This document shows, one piece after another, positions 15,460-23,024 of a stretch of 25,698 nucleotides of DNA. The stretch is from contig DHZF01000069.1 of assembly GCA_002414505.1 (NCBI GenBank), positions 6,562-32,259 of the forward strand, given 5' to 3'. Positions within the stretch are counted from its first letter, which is position 1, and each line of letters opens with the position of its first letter. The stretch comes from Hyphomonas sp. UBA5111 (lineage in GTDB: Bacteria; Pseudomonadota; Alphaproteobacteria; Caulobacterales; Hyphomonadaceae). The position numbers and the translations under genes were made by a program. Below the pieces are notes generated by a model. It was not told the DNA's origin. It was given only the letters and a program-made list of their open reading frames with translations, and searched no databases.

Positions 15460-16134
15460 TCACGGCACACGATTCATGTCAACTTGGCCTTCGATGCCCG
15501 GTACGCGGCCAGACATGGTGTATTGCCAGATGTCCGGGGCGCGGCCGTTGATCGTGCGGGGCATGGTCTCGCCAAGGCCGCGCAGCCAGAGCGGGTACTC
15601 ATCATAATTTCCGGCCAGCCAGTCCGTGTGGAACTCCGGCGTCGTGTAGATCACCGGCCGCACGCCATATTCGGCCTCCAGCGCCGTCAGGAATGCATCC
15701 AGTTCGGCCAGGGTCTCAGCCGTGCTGCCGCGCGGCGCGCAATTGTGGGCATATTCCAGATCCACCGCAGGCGGCAGGCCCCCTGCCCGCACTTCGACCG
15801 ACTGGATGAAATTCTGTGCCTGCTCTTCGCCGGGACGACACAGACGATAGAAATGATAGGCCCCGACCCGCCAGCCACGGGTCTTGGCTTCGCGCCAATG
15901 GTCCAGGAAGCGCGGGTCCTTCCAATCGCTGCCTTCGGTGGCCTTGAGATAGAGAAAGTCGACCGGCGCGGCCTCAAATTCGTCCCACTGCACGCGCCCA
16001 TTGTGATGAGAGAGATCAACGCCCGTGAAACCGGCCTGAAATGGAATGAAACGGCCTGAAACAGGATCAGACGGCGGCGAACATGCCGGGATGCCCAGCA
16101 TTATTATGAAACAGATTGACCGAAACAGGCTCAT
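15460..16134 (-). CDS. GH25 lysozyme-like lipoprotein
   Basis: The protein resembles GH25 (Chalaropsis-type) muramidases that cut the MurNAc-GlcNAc bond in peptidoglycan. D40 (GVDLSHHNG) and D125/E127 (AVDLEY) match the catalytic acids; FLYLKATEGSDWKDPRF and VGAYHFYR are further family blocks. I start it at ATG 16134 (224 residues), giving a signal with Ile-Pro-Ala-Cys and Cys18 for lipidation. An ATG at 16194 would add 20 residues before the signal and has no ribosome site. The start codon sits in the loop of an 8-bp hairpin. It is probably a periplasmic cell-wall enzyme. It runs convergent with the preceding nuclease-fold gene. Confidence 0.88.
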   Translation of the reverse strand: MSLFRSICFIIMLGIPACSPPSDPVSGRFIPFQAGFTGVDLSHHNGRVQWDEFEAAPVDFLYLKATEGSDWKDPRFLDHWREAKTRGWRVGAYHFYRLCRPGEEQAQNFIQSVEVRAGGLPPAVDLEYAHNCAPRGSTAETLAELDAFLTALEAEYGVRPVIYTTPEFHTDWLAGNYDEYPLWLRGLGETMPRTINGRAPDIWQYTMSGRVPGIEGQVDMNRVP

Positions 16135-16144
16135 ACCCTGTTTC
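16122..16144 (-). promoter_or_regulatory. Hairpin enclosing the GH25 gene start codon
   Basis: GAAACAGG (16122-16129) and CCTGTTTC (16137-16144) are perfect 8-base inverted arms around a 7-base loop holding the ATG (16132-16134). In the message the arm upstream of the ATG includes the AGG that would be the ribosome site, so the fold could restrain translation. Confidence 0.4.
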
Positions 16145-16216
16145 AACACGGGAATATGGCACCATGGCGAGGGAAATTTGCCCGTATCTTGCATAGGAAT
16201 AGCTGCTGAGAACTGT

Positions 16217-16242
16217 GCGCAAGACCAATTGCGCGCTATAAG
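16217..16242 (+). promoter_or_regulatory. Possible promoter/operator before the bactofilin gene
   Basis: GCGCAA (16217-16222) and TTGCGC (16229-16234) form an inverted repeat with a 6-base centre, followed directly by TATAAG (16237-16242), a fair -10. No standard -35 is seen. The position, 87 bases before the bactofilin ATG, is reasonable. Confidence 0.3.
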
Positions 16243-16328
16243 AGCAATGAAATCAATTCTCTGGCCCTGGATCAGAACCTTTCGCCGGCAACGGGCGCAC
16301 CAGGTCAGGACATGGGAAAGTATGGGCG

Positions 16329-16847
16329 ATGGCTAAAACGGACACCGACAACACCACTGGCAAAGGCCGCTCCGGCCAAGGCAGCTTCATCGGCGCCGAA
16401 TGCGAGTTGGAAGGCCGTTTTACCTTCACGGGCCCCCTCACCATTGCCGGACACCTGAAAGGGCCTGTGAAGTCGGATGGCTTGGTTCTGATCGAGGCGA
16501 CAGGTCATCTCGAAGGCTCGCTTGAAGCCGCCATCATCATTGTCCATGGCAAGCTGACCGGCAATGTGACCGCCCATGAGAGCCTGGAAATCTGGAACGG
16601 AGCCGTGGTAACTGGAAAGGTTCTCACCCGCAGCATTCGGGTCGACGCTGGCTCCCTGCTGACCGCGGACCTGAAAGTTGCCACCGACGGGCCGTTGCCA
16701 AACCATCAGGCCGCCGCCGCACCTGAGCCCTCGTCCGTCGAAACGACGACGCCGGCAATGCCCGCGCTGGATCCCAACCGCCCGGCCAGCCCGCTGCCCG
16801 GCTCAAGCCTGGCGCGCAAACTGTCGGCAATGAACGAAAATCAGTAG
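16329..16847 (+). CDS. Bactofilin family polymer-forming protein
   Basis: This 172-residue protein contains the bactofilin (DUF583) right-handed beta-helix at about residues 16-115: FIGAECELEGRFTFTGPLTI, then GHLKGPVKSDG, GHLEGSLEAA and GKLTGNVTAHE, a repeat about every 17-18 residues. A proline-rich tail follows. Bactofilins polymerise without nucleotides on the inner membrane and in Caulobacter relatives help place cell-wall enzymes at stalks or buds. Here a GH25 cell-wall enzyme gene is divergent from it, 194 bases away. Its last 7 bases overlap the convergent Sel1 gene. Confidence 0.92.
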   Translation: MAKTDTDNTTGKGRSGQGSFIGAECELEGRFTFTGPLTIAGHLKGPVKSDGLVLIEATGHLEGSLEAAIIIVHGKLTGNVTAHESLEIWNGAVVTGKVLTRSIRVDAGSLLTADLKVATDGPLPNHQAAAAPEPSSVETTTPAMPALDPNRPASPLPGSSLARKLSAMNENQ

Positions 16848-17440
16848 CGCTTCTTCACGTCGTCAAGACGTTCCCATGTGTGGTCATCCGGCTGGTAGGC
16901 GCCCAGTCTCGACAAGCGCTCACAGGCCCACTCATACTCATTGTCGCAGGATTCCTGTAGCAGGCGTGTGCCCTCGGCGACGTTCTTGCGCCCGCCCTGC
17001 CCGGTATAGACCATGTTGCCATAAGCGGCGCAGCCGCTGACATCGCCATAGTCGCACGCCTTGTCATAAAGCTGGCGCGCCTGGACCGGGTCGGCCTCCA
17101 TGCCGCGTCCCTTCATGGTAAGATAAGCCAGTCCGGAACACGCCTCTGCATGGCGTCCGTCACAGGCCTTCCGGTAATTCTCAGCCGCCTTTTCGTAATC
17201 CTGAGTGCCGCCCAGTCCACGGCGGTACATGTCGGCCAGTTCAAAACAGGCCTCATAGTCTTTCGTGCCGCAGGCACGGATCGCCTCGGACTTCCTGGCG
17301 CGGTTCTTTTCGAGGTTTGCGCTGGCTTCCTCAAGCGCGATTTCCGCCTGGGTCCGCTCGACCTGCCCATACTGCGCGACCGCAGGGAGGGCCGCGATCG
17401 ACATGGCAGCAGCAGATAGCGCGATAGCTAGAATACGCAT
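16841..17440 (-). CDS. Secreted Sel1-repeat protein with C-x7-C pairs (Hcp-like)
   Basis: The 199-residue protein starts with a Sec signal (1-22, ending Ala-Val-Ala). It holds four Sel1-like repeats, each with a cysteine pair C-x7-C: C57/C65, C93/C101, C129/C137 and C165/C173. The first cysteines are exactly 36 residues apart each time, the repeat length seen in the cysteine-rich Hcp proteins of Helicobacter, where each pair is a disulfide stapling the helix pair. The charged region before (30-55) is helical. It likely binds a partner in the periplasm; no enzyme activity is implied. GGGAG lies 7 bases before ATG 17440. Confidence 0.88.
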   Translation of the reverse strand: MRILAIALSAAAMSIAALPAVAQYGQVERTQAEIALEEASANLEKNRARKSEAIRACGTKDYEACFELADMYRRGLGGTQDYEKAAENYRKACDGRHAEACSGLAYLTMKGRGMEADPVQARQLYDKACDYGDVSGCAAYGNMVYTGQGGRKNVAEGTRLLQESCDNEYEWACERLSRLGAYQPDDHTWERLDDVKKRY

Positions 17441-17495
17441 GCAGTTTCTCCCTTGGTTCTATTCGGGATATAAGTGGCGGCACGAAGCGCGTCCA

Positions 17496-17513
17496 TGTAA
17501 ACCGCTGCTTACA
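17496..17513. promoter_or_regulatory. Palindrome between the Sel1 and SDR genes
   Basis: TGTAAACCGCTGCTTACA has perfect 5-base arms (TGTAA/TTACA) and further partial symmetry. It sits in the 153-base divergent region and has the size and form of a dimeric-regulator operator. No regulator gene is adjacent. Confidence 0.3.
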
Positions 17514-17593
17514 GATTGGTAACATCACGCAAGAGCGCTTGCCGTCGGAACAGCTTGTTCACCATAAGAGACCAAAGGAAAAAGGGGAAACAC

Positions 17594-18565
17594 ATGGCCG
17601 CAGCAGACCAAATGCCAATCGGATCAGGGTTCCACGCCAAGTCTACCGCCAGGGAAGTGGTCGATGGAATCGACCTGACCGGACGCAACGCCATTGTCAC
17701 CGGCGGCTATTCCGGAATTGGCCTCGAAACCGTCCGCGCCCTGGCGGGCGCCGGGGCACGCGTCACGGTTCCGGCCCGCCGGGTCGATGCGGCCGAAGCT
17801 GCGCTTGCCAATGTTCCCGGCGAGATCGAGATCGCGGCGATGGATCTCGAAGACCTTTCCAGCGTGCGCAAATTCACGTCCGATTTCGAGGAAACCGGCC
17901 GCGCGCTGGATATTCTGATCAATAATGCCGGGATCATGGCCTGTCCGGAAACACGGGTGGGGCCCGGCTGGGAACGCCAGCTTGGCGTGAACCACCTCGC
18001 CCATATGGCCATGAGCCTTGCCCTGGCCGCTGCCCTCGAACGCGCTGATGGCGCGCGCCTCGTGGCCCTGTCCTCGACGGCCCATGTTCGCTCGGATGTG
18101 ATCTGGGACGATCCGAACTATGAGAGCCATCCCTATGACAAATGGGAAGCCTATGGCCAGTCCAAGACGGCCTGCGCGCTGTTTGCGCTGGGCGTCGACC
18201 ATCGCGGCAAGGACATTGGCGTTCGCGCCTTCTCCGTGCATCCGGGCGGGATTTTCACGCCCCTGCAGCGCCACCTCTCCGATGAGGAAATGGCCGAGCT
18301 TGGCTGGAAAAATCCCGATGGCACGATTCCGCCCCAGGTGCAGGCTATGTTCAAGACACCCGAACAGGGCGCCTCAACCAGTGTCTGGGCGGCCACCGCT
18401 CCGGCCCTGAAGGACAAGGGCGGCGTCTATTGCGAGGATTGCGATATCGCGAAACTCGCCACCGAAGAGAGCCAGAGATGGGAGCATGCCCGTCCCTGGA
18501 TTTGCGATGACGAAAAAGCCGAGCGGCTTTGGGACATCAGCGAGACGATGCTCAGCAAGGCCTGA
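17594..18565 (+). CDS. SDR-family oxidoreductase (retinol/protochlorophyllide-reductase-like)
   Basis: Started at ATG 17594 (323 residues), after AGGGG with 6 bases spacing; the frame upstream to 17516 lacks such a site. T36-G-G-Y-S-G-I-G43 binds the cofactor, N110-N-A-G113 follows, S160/S161 and Y187-G-Q-S-K191 are catalytic. The extended length with SVHPGGIFTPLQRHL resembles the WWOX/retinol dehydrogenase/light-dependent reductase-like group of SDRs, whose substrates are often hydrophobic. It contains CEDCD near the C-terminus, an odd cysteine pair. It ends 23 bases before the lipoprotein methyltransferase gene, suggesting an operon. Confidence 0.9.
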   Translation: MAAADQMPIGSGFHAKSTAREVVDGIDLTGRNAIVTGGYSGIGLETVRALAGAGARVTVPARRVDAAEAALANVPGEIEIAAMDLEDLSSVRKFTSDFEETGRALDILINNAGIMACPETRVGPGWERQLGVNHLAHMAMSLALAAALERADGARLVALSSTAHVRSDVIWDDPNYESHPYDKWEAYGQSKTACALFALGVDHRGKDIGVRAFSVHPGGIFTPLQRHLSDEEMAELGWKNPDGTIPPQVQAMFKTPEQGASTSVWAATAPALKDKGGVYCEDCDIAKLATEESQRWEHARPWICDDEKAERLWDISETMLSKA

Positions 18566-18588
18566 GCCGACAAAGGACACTCCCCGAA

Positions 18589-19380
18589 ATGAAACACACA
18601 TTCCTGCTCGCAACTGCCAGCCTCGCTCTGGCCGCATGCGCCAATCCGGTTCCTGACACCATGCCGACGCTGCAGGAACCCGCCCACTCGGCTTTCGACT
18701 ATGATTCCGTGTTCGTGCATGATGGACGACCCGAAACAGACTTCGAACAGTACGAGCTCCGCAACTCGCGGGAGATCCTCGAATTCACCGAAGTCATGCC
18801 GGGCATGACCGTTCTGGACATGGAAGCCGGCGGCGGCATCTATACCGAACTCTTCTCGCTCGTCGTGGGCGAGGAGGGGAAGGTCTATCTCCAGAACCCG
18901 CCCGAGTTCGAGACCTTCCTCGGAGACGCCGTCGAGAAACGCATGGACGGGCGCCTGATCAATGTCACCCATATCCAGACATCCTTCGACGACTTCGAGC
19001 CAATCGGTGACGAGGAAGTGGATCTCGTCACCTGGTTCCTGGGGCCGCATGAGCTTTGGTACACGCCGGAGGGCTCAGAACCTGGCGCGCTCGGCGATCC
19101 GGAAACCGCCTTCTCCGAAATCGCGCGCGTCCTGAAGCCGGGCGGACATTTCGTGGTGATTGACCATCGCGCGCCGGACGGGGCACCTCCAACCACGGGC
19201 GGGGACACGCACAGGCTGGCACAGGACGCCCTGATGCAGCTGATGAAAGGCGTCGGCCTGACCCTCGTCGAGGAGAGCGACCTGCTCGCCAACCCCGCCG
19301 ATGATGGCACGCGAAATGTCTTCGATCCGTCCATCCGGAGACAGACGGATCGCTACATTCTCAAATTCGAGAAATCCTGA
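18589..19380 (+). CDS. Predicted lipoprotein with SAM-dependent methyltransferase fold
   Basis: I start at ATG 18589 (263 residues), after AAGGA 11 bases upstream. Residues 1-17 form a lipoprotein signal with Leu-Ala-Ala-Cys (Cys17). The rest has a class I methyltransferase core: V75-L-D-M-E-A-G-G-G-I-Y-T-E as motif I, DLVTWFLGPHELW as motif II and VLKPGGHFVVIDHRAP as motif III. It resembles the predicted methyltransferases of COG4798, which also often carry export signals. How a SAM enzyme would work outside the cytoplasm is unclear; it may bind another ligand. It follows the SDR closely. The fold is clear, the function unknown. Confidence 0.85.
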   Translation: MKHTFLLATASLALAACANPVPDTMPTLQEPAHSAFDYDSVFVHDGRPETDFEQYELRNSREILEFTEVMPGMTVLDMEAGGGIYTELFSLVVGEEGKVYLQNPPEFETFLGDAVEKRMDGRLINVTHIQTSFDDFEPIGDEEVDLVTWFLGPHELWYTPEGSEPGALGDPETAFSEIARVLKPGGHFVVIDHRAPDGAPPTTGGDTHRLAQDALMQLMKGVGLTLVEESDLLANPADDGTRNVFDPSIRRQTDRYILKFEKS

Positions 19381-19392
19381 CCAAAGACCGGA

Positions 19393-20271
19393 TCAGTTGG
19401 AGCTTTCGGGCTCCAGCTTGTCCTGCGTCCTTGTGTCGAAATCGCTGGCATCATGGCGCTCGCGCAGCTGGGTCTCGGGCTTGCCGAAAGTGCGGTTCAC
19501 CATGCGGCCACGCTTGACCGCCGGGCGGTCGGCGATCTGCTTGGTCCAGCGCTGGACGTTTTCATATTCGTGGACCTGCAGGAATTCACCCGCGTCATAG
19601 ACGACGCCGGTCGCCAGCGCGCCATACCAGGGCCAGATCGCCATATCGGCGATCGTGTACTCGTCACCCGCCATGAATTCATTGTCGGCAAGACGCTTGT
19701 CGAGTACGTCCATCTCCCGCTTCACTTCCATCGCAAACCGGTCGATCGCGTATTCGATCTTGATCGGCGCATAAGCGTAGAAATGGCCAAAACCGCCCCC
19801 CAGATAGGGCGCCGATCCCATCTGCCAGAACAGCCAGGAAAGCGCTTCTGTGCGTTTGCGGGCATCCTTTGGCAGGAAGGCATCGAACTTCTCTGCCAAA
19901 TACAGCAGGATAGACCCGGACTCGAACACGCGGGTTGGCGGATTGGTCGAATGGTCCATCAGAGCTGGGATCTTGGAATTCGGATTGGCCGAAACGAACC
20001 CGCTGGAGAACTGGTCACCCTCCATGATGTTGATGAGCCAGGCGTCATATTCGGCGCCGGAATGGCCTGCCGCGAGCAGCTCTTCGAGCATCACCGTCAC
20101 CTTCACGCCATTCGGCGTGCCCAGCGAATAGAGCTGAAGCGGATGCTTCCCGACCGGAAGATCCTTTTCATGGGTCGCCCCGGAAATCGGCCGGTTGATG
20201 CTGGCAAACCGCCCGCCGCTTTCCGCGTCCCATTTCCAGACTTTCGGTGGGGTATAGGTATCATCAGCCAT
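19393..20271 (-). CDS. yghU: Glutathione transferase, YghU family
   Basis: This 292-residue protein closely matches the E. coli YghU pattern throughout: KVWKWD, FASINRPISGATHEKDLPVGKHPLQLYSLGTPNG, SSGFVSANPNSKIPALMDH, ESGSILLYLAEKF, GGGFGHFYAYAP and RPAVKRGRMVNRT. The N-terminal thioredoxin-like domain holds the glutathione site and ESGS binds its gamma-glutamyl part; the helical C-terminal domain follows. YghU binds two glutathiones and shows disulfide-bond reductase activity. The cytoplasm is the expected location. The upstream 104 bases (20272-20375) hold its promoter region, where a 7-base inverted repeat TAGGATG/CATCCTA is present. It runs in the same direction as divL but is well separated. 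Confidence 0.95.
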   Translation of the reverse strand: MADDTYTPPKVWKWDAESGGRFASINRPISGATHEKDLPVGKHPLQLYSLGTPNGVKVTVMLEELLAAGHSGAEYDAWLINIMEGDQFSSGFVSANPNSKIPALMDHSTNPPTRVFESGSILLYLAEKFDAFLPKDARKRTEALSWLFWQMGSAPYLGGGFGHFYAYAPIKIEYAIDRFAMEVKREMDVLDKRLADNEFMAGDEYTIADMAIWPWYGALATGVVYDAGEFLQVHEYENVQRWTKQIADRPAVKRGRMVNRTFGKPETQLRERHDASDFDTRTQDKLEPESSN

Positions 20272-20375
20272 CTTACGTGCCCTTCTGCATGGTTTCTTGA
20301 AATCACCATGTAGGATGGGCGCGGGGAATGTCAGTAAACTTCTTTGTGAGACATCCTAAACCGGGCGGGACAGGA

Positions 20376-22826
20376 TTATGCCGGCATGCTCTCGGTCAGC
20401 AGCAATTCCTGGTTCTGAACCGCCTTCGTCACCTTGACCGGCAACCAGCAGGTCACTTCCAGGCCGCCGCCCTCTACCGGCTTCATGCCGACTGTGCCGC
20501 CATGCAGGTCGATGAAATGCTTGACGAGCGCAAGGCCGAGGCCCGCACCGCGCTGGTCGCCCGACACGAAGCTGTCGAAGCTGGTCGCCCGCTTGTCGGC
20601 CGCAAGTCCCCGGCCATTGTCGCGAACGGACAGGGTGACCATGTCGCCGACCCGCTGGGACGAGACCACGATCTCCCCGCCGGATTCGGTAAAGCGCAGT
20701 GAATTGGAAATCAGGTTGAACAGGACCTGACGGATGCGGCGCTCGTCTGCGCGGATCATCCCGAGCTTGCCCTTGATGTCAGCGCGCACGGCAATCTGCG
20801 TGTCCTCGGCCTTGGACACGACCATGTCGATGCTTTCCTCGATGACATGGCGGAGGTCCACATCCTTCACGTCGAGGTCCATGCGGCCGGCTTCGATCAT
20901 GGCGAGGTCGAGGATGTTCTCGATCAATTTCGAGAGGTGGTCCGAAGCAGACAGGATCGCGCTGACATAGTCTGTCTGGCGCTCGGTCAGATCGCCATTG
21001 CGTTTGGTTTCCAGCAATTCGGCATAGCCGAAGATCACCGTGAGCGGGGAGCGCAACTGGTAGGATACGTTCCGCACGAATTCCGTCTTGAGGCGGTCGG
21101 CGGCCTCGAAGGCTTCGGCGCGGTCGCGCAAGGCCGACTCGACCCGGCGTGTCGCCGTCACATCCGCAAAGGCAACCAGCGTGTTTCCGTCCGGCAAGGG
21201 GTGAGTCAGATAGGTCAGGATCGAGCCATCGGACCGGCGCATCTCGCCCGTGGTCGACTGACGGGCGCGCGCGGAAGGGTCGGTGATATGGCCCTTTATC
21301 GCGTCCCAGACATCAAGGTCATGGAAGAGCGGGACACAATCCTCGATCACGGCGCTGTAGTCCGGATGGTCTTTCAGCGTGTCATGGTCCAGCGACCAGA
21401 GGCGCTCAAAGGCCTTGTTGAACAGTTTCAGCCGTCCATCACCCCCGAACACCACAACCGCCTCGTGCAGATTGTCGAGTGTGGACGCTTGCGTTTTCAC
21501 GATGGCGTTGAACTTGGTCTGGAGATCGAGTTCGCCGGTAATGTCCTTGAACAGAAGGAGCAGTCCGCCCATCGGGTGGCGCTGGCGCGTAACGGACAAG
21601 GTGCGGTCATCCGGCAGGGACCACGTATCTTCCTTCACCCCGTCAATATCGAGATAGTAGGAGAGTTCCTCAGCGCGCCATTCGGCATAATTCGTGCGGG
21701 CCGGCAGCTTGCGGCGCTCGCGCAGGCGATCCAGCAATTGCCCGTGGTTCGGGCGGTCCAGCAGGAAGCTCTCATCGAGATCCCACATGTCGCGGAAGGC
21801 CTTGTTGTAAAAGGTCAGTTTCCGGTCCGCGCCAAAGATGGCGACGGCGTCGGCGACATGGTTCAGCGTCTCGTCATGCGCGCGGACATGGCGGTTCAGT
21901 TCCTCGCGGGCATTTTCCTGCGCGGTCACGTCGAACGCCATCGCCCCTGCCCCACCGGACAGCGGGAAAGTCAGCACACGCATCGCGCGGCGCTCACCAT
22001 TCACCACCATGTGGCGCGTCTCGTCTATGTCGGCGCCTTCGGAAATCGTCTTGCGAGCCTGATCGGCAGAAGCTTGGTCGAGCATCAGCTGGCGGTCCAG
22101 CACACGGTCGAGGTTCACGCCGTCGACCGCCTCGATATAGGACGGGTTCACCCATTGCAGCTTGCCCATGCCGGACACGCGCCAGGCGGGGAATGGTGCC
22201 TTGCCCAGCATGTCCAGGAAAGCCGTGGGATCGCGCGCGATGACCTGACGGGCCTCTTCCAGCTTGCCACGGGCAGAGCTTTCTTCCAGACCCTTGATGG
22301 TCGTGTCTGTGACCCAGACGACCGCGCGAGCGCCAGCCGTGCGGCCATCGGCCTCCAGGAAGCGGCCGGAGGGCCCGATAATGGTCAGCGAAAACGCCTG
22401 CCCCGTATCGCGCAATTCGCGCAGGCGGATGCGCAGCGTTGTGTCCTGTCCGGAGCTGTCGCGCGCTTCCAGATCAGCAAGGCCTTCAATGATCCGCACC
22501 GCCGGATCGGGCGAAATCGCATCATCGGTAAAGCTGAGCAGACCGGCCAGCGCGACGGGAGAACCATAAAGTTCCGGCGGCGTCATCTCTTCGCTGTCGG
22601 GTTCCAGCGCATCGCCCTGCCAGACCAGGATCACGCCGGGATGGGCCCCAAGAATGGAGCGATGCTCCGCCAGCAGGGTTTCGAGATCGGAAGACCGGTC
22701 CTTGTATTTACGGGCGGCCCCACGGGCACCATCGGAAACACGCAGCGCCCACAGCAAGGCCGCGAGGCCCAACGCCGTTGCACCGGCAGACATGATGATA
22801 GGGACCTGGTCCGCCGTGATTGCCAT
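20376..22826 (-). CDS. divL: DivL-type PAS sensor pseudo-kinase of the CtrA pathway
   Basis: The 816-residue protein has one N-terminal membrane segment (about 7-30), several PAS-like domains (about 205-300, 320-430, 450-560), then a dimerisation helix and an ATPase domain. The phospho-acceptor box reads VRNVSYQLRSPLTVIFGY, with Y589 where kinases have His; this tyrosine defines DivL. The ATPase domain keeps N708 in the N box (FNLISNSLRFT), D736 in VRDNGRGL and the GAGLGLALVKH loop. In Caulobacter, DivL (769 residues) binds DivK at the pole and controls CckA, hence CtrA. Orthology is inferred from the box and layout. The upstream region has a CtrA-type site. Ribosome site is weak. Confidence 0.93.
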   Translation of the reverse strand: MAITADQVPIIMSAGATALGLAALLWALRVSDGARGAARKYKDRSSDLETLLAEHRSILGAHPGVILVWQGDALEPDSEEMTPPELYGSPVALAGLLSFTDDAISPDPAVRIIEGLADLEARDSSGQDTTLRIRLRELRDTGQAFSLTIIGPSGRFLEADGRTAGARAVVWVTDTTIKGLEESSARGKLEEARQVIARDPTAFLDMLGKAPFPAWRVSGMGKLQWVNPSYIEAVDGVNLDRVLDRQLMLDQASADQARKTISEGADIDETRHMVVNGERRAMRVLTFPLSGGAGAMAFDVTAQENAREELNRHVRAHDETLNHVADAVAIFGADRKLTFYNKAFRDMWDLDESFLLDRPNHGQLLDRLRERRKLPARTNYAEWRAEELSYYLDIDGVKEDTWSLPDDRTLSVTRQRHPMGGLLLLFKDITGELDLQTKFNAIVKTQASTLDNLHEAVVVFGGDGRLKLFNKAFERLWSLDHDTLKDHPDYSAVIEDCVPLFHDLDVWDAIKGHITDPSARARQSTTGEMRRSDGSILTYLTHPLPDGNTLVAFADVTATRRVESALRDRAEAFEAADRLKTEFVRNVSYQLRSPLTVIFGYAELLETKRNGDLTERQTDYVSAILSASDHLSKLIENILDLAMIEAGRMDLDVKDVDLRHVIEESIDMVVSKAEDTQIAVRADIKGKLGMIRADERRIRQVLFNLISNSLRFTESGGEIVVSSQRVGDMVTLSVRDNGRGLAADKRATSFDSFVSGDQRGAGLGLALVKHFIDLHGGTVGMKPVEGGGLEVTCWLPVKVTKAVQNQELLLTESMPA

Positions 22827-22902
22827 AGTGTCTTCAATCCAAATCGCACGAATCGGTCGCCGGTCGGCGGCCGCAACTGGTTAACGGATTGCTCCCTTTG
22901 CG

Positions 22903-22917
22903 TTAAGGCGGCGTTAA
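22903..22917. promoter_or_regulatory. CtrA binding-site candidate (TTAA-N7-TTAA)
   Basis: TTAAGGCGGCGTTAAC on the plus strand, or TTAACGCCGCCTTAAC on the minus strand, fits TTAA-N7-TTAAC in both directions. It is 77 bases upstream of divL and 107 upstream of the EF-hand gene. A lone TTAAC half site lies at 22881-22885. CtrA sites of this form are known from Caulobacterales and relatives. Confidence 0.65.
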
Positions 22918-22968
22918 CAAGAGGCTAATGCCAGACCGCTGAGCAGACAAGATAACTGAAACGTCATG

Positions 22969-22996
22969 TTGCAAAAACACCACACCGGCATAGTCT
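22969..22996 (+). promoter_or_regulatory. Possible promoter of the EF-hand gene
   Basis: TTGCAA (22969-22974) and TAGTCT (22991-22996) are 16 bases apart and end 28 bases before the ATG. The match to consensus is moderate and the same hexamers could arise by chance. Confidence 0.25.
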
Positions 22997-23024
22997 GGTC
23001 TTCGAAGCTTCATGGAGACTGTTC

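Noticed and set aside
20311..20358. Inverted repeat TAGGATG...CATCCTA upstream of yghU
   Set aside because: Arms are only 7 bases and 34 apart; too weak to call an operator without comparison.
20847..22928. 693-codon open frame on the plus strand opposite divL
   Set aside because: It is antisense to a well-supported DivL protein and its translation is rich in Arg, His and Gln without domain motifs.
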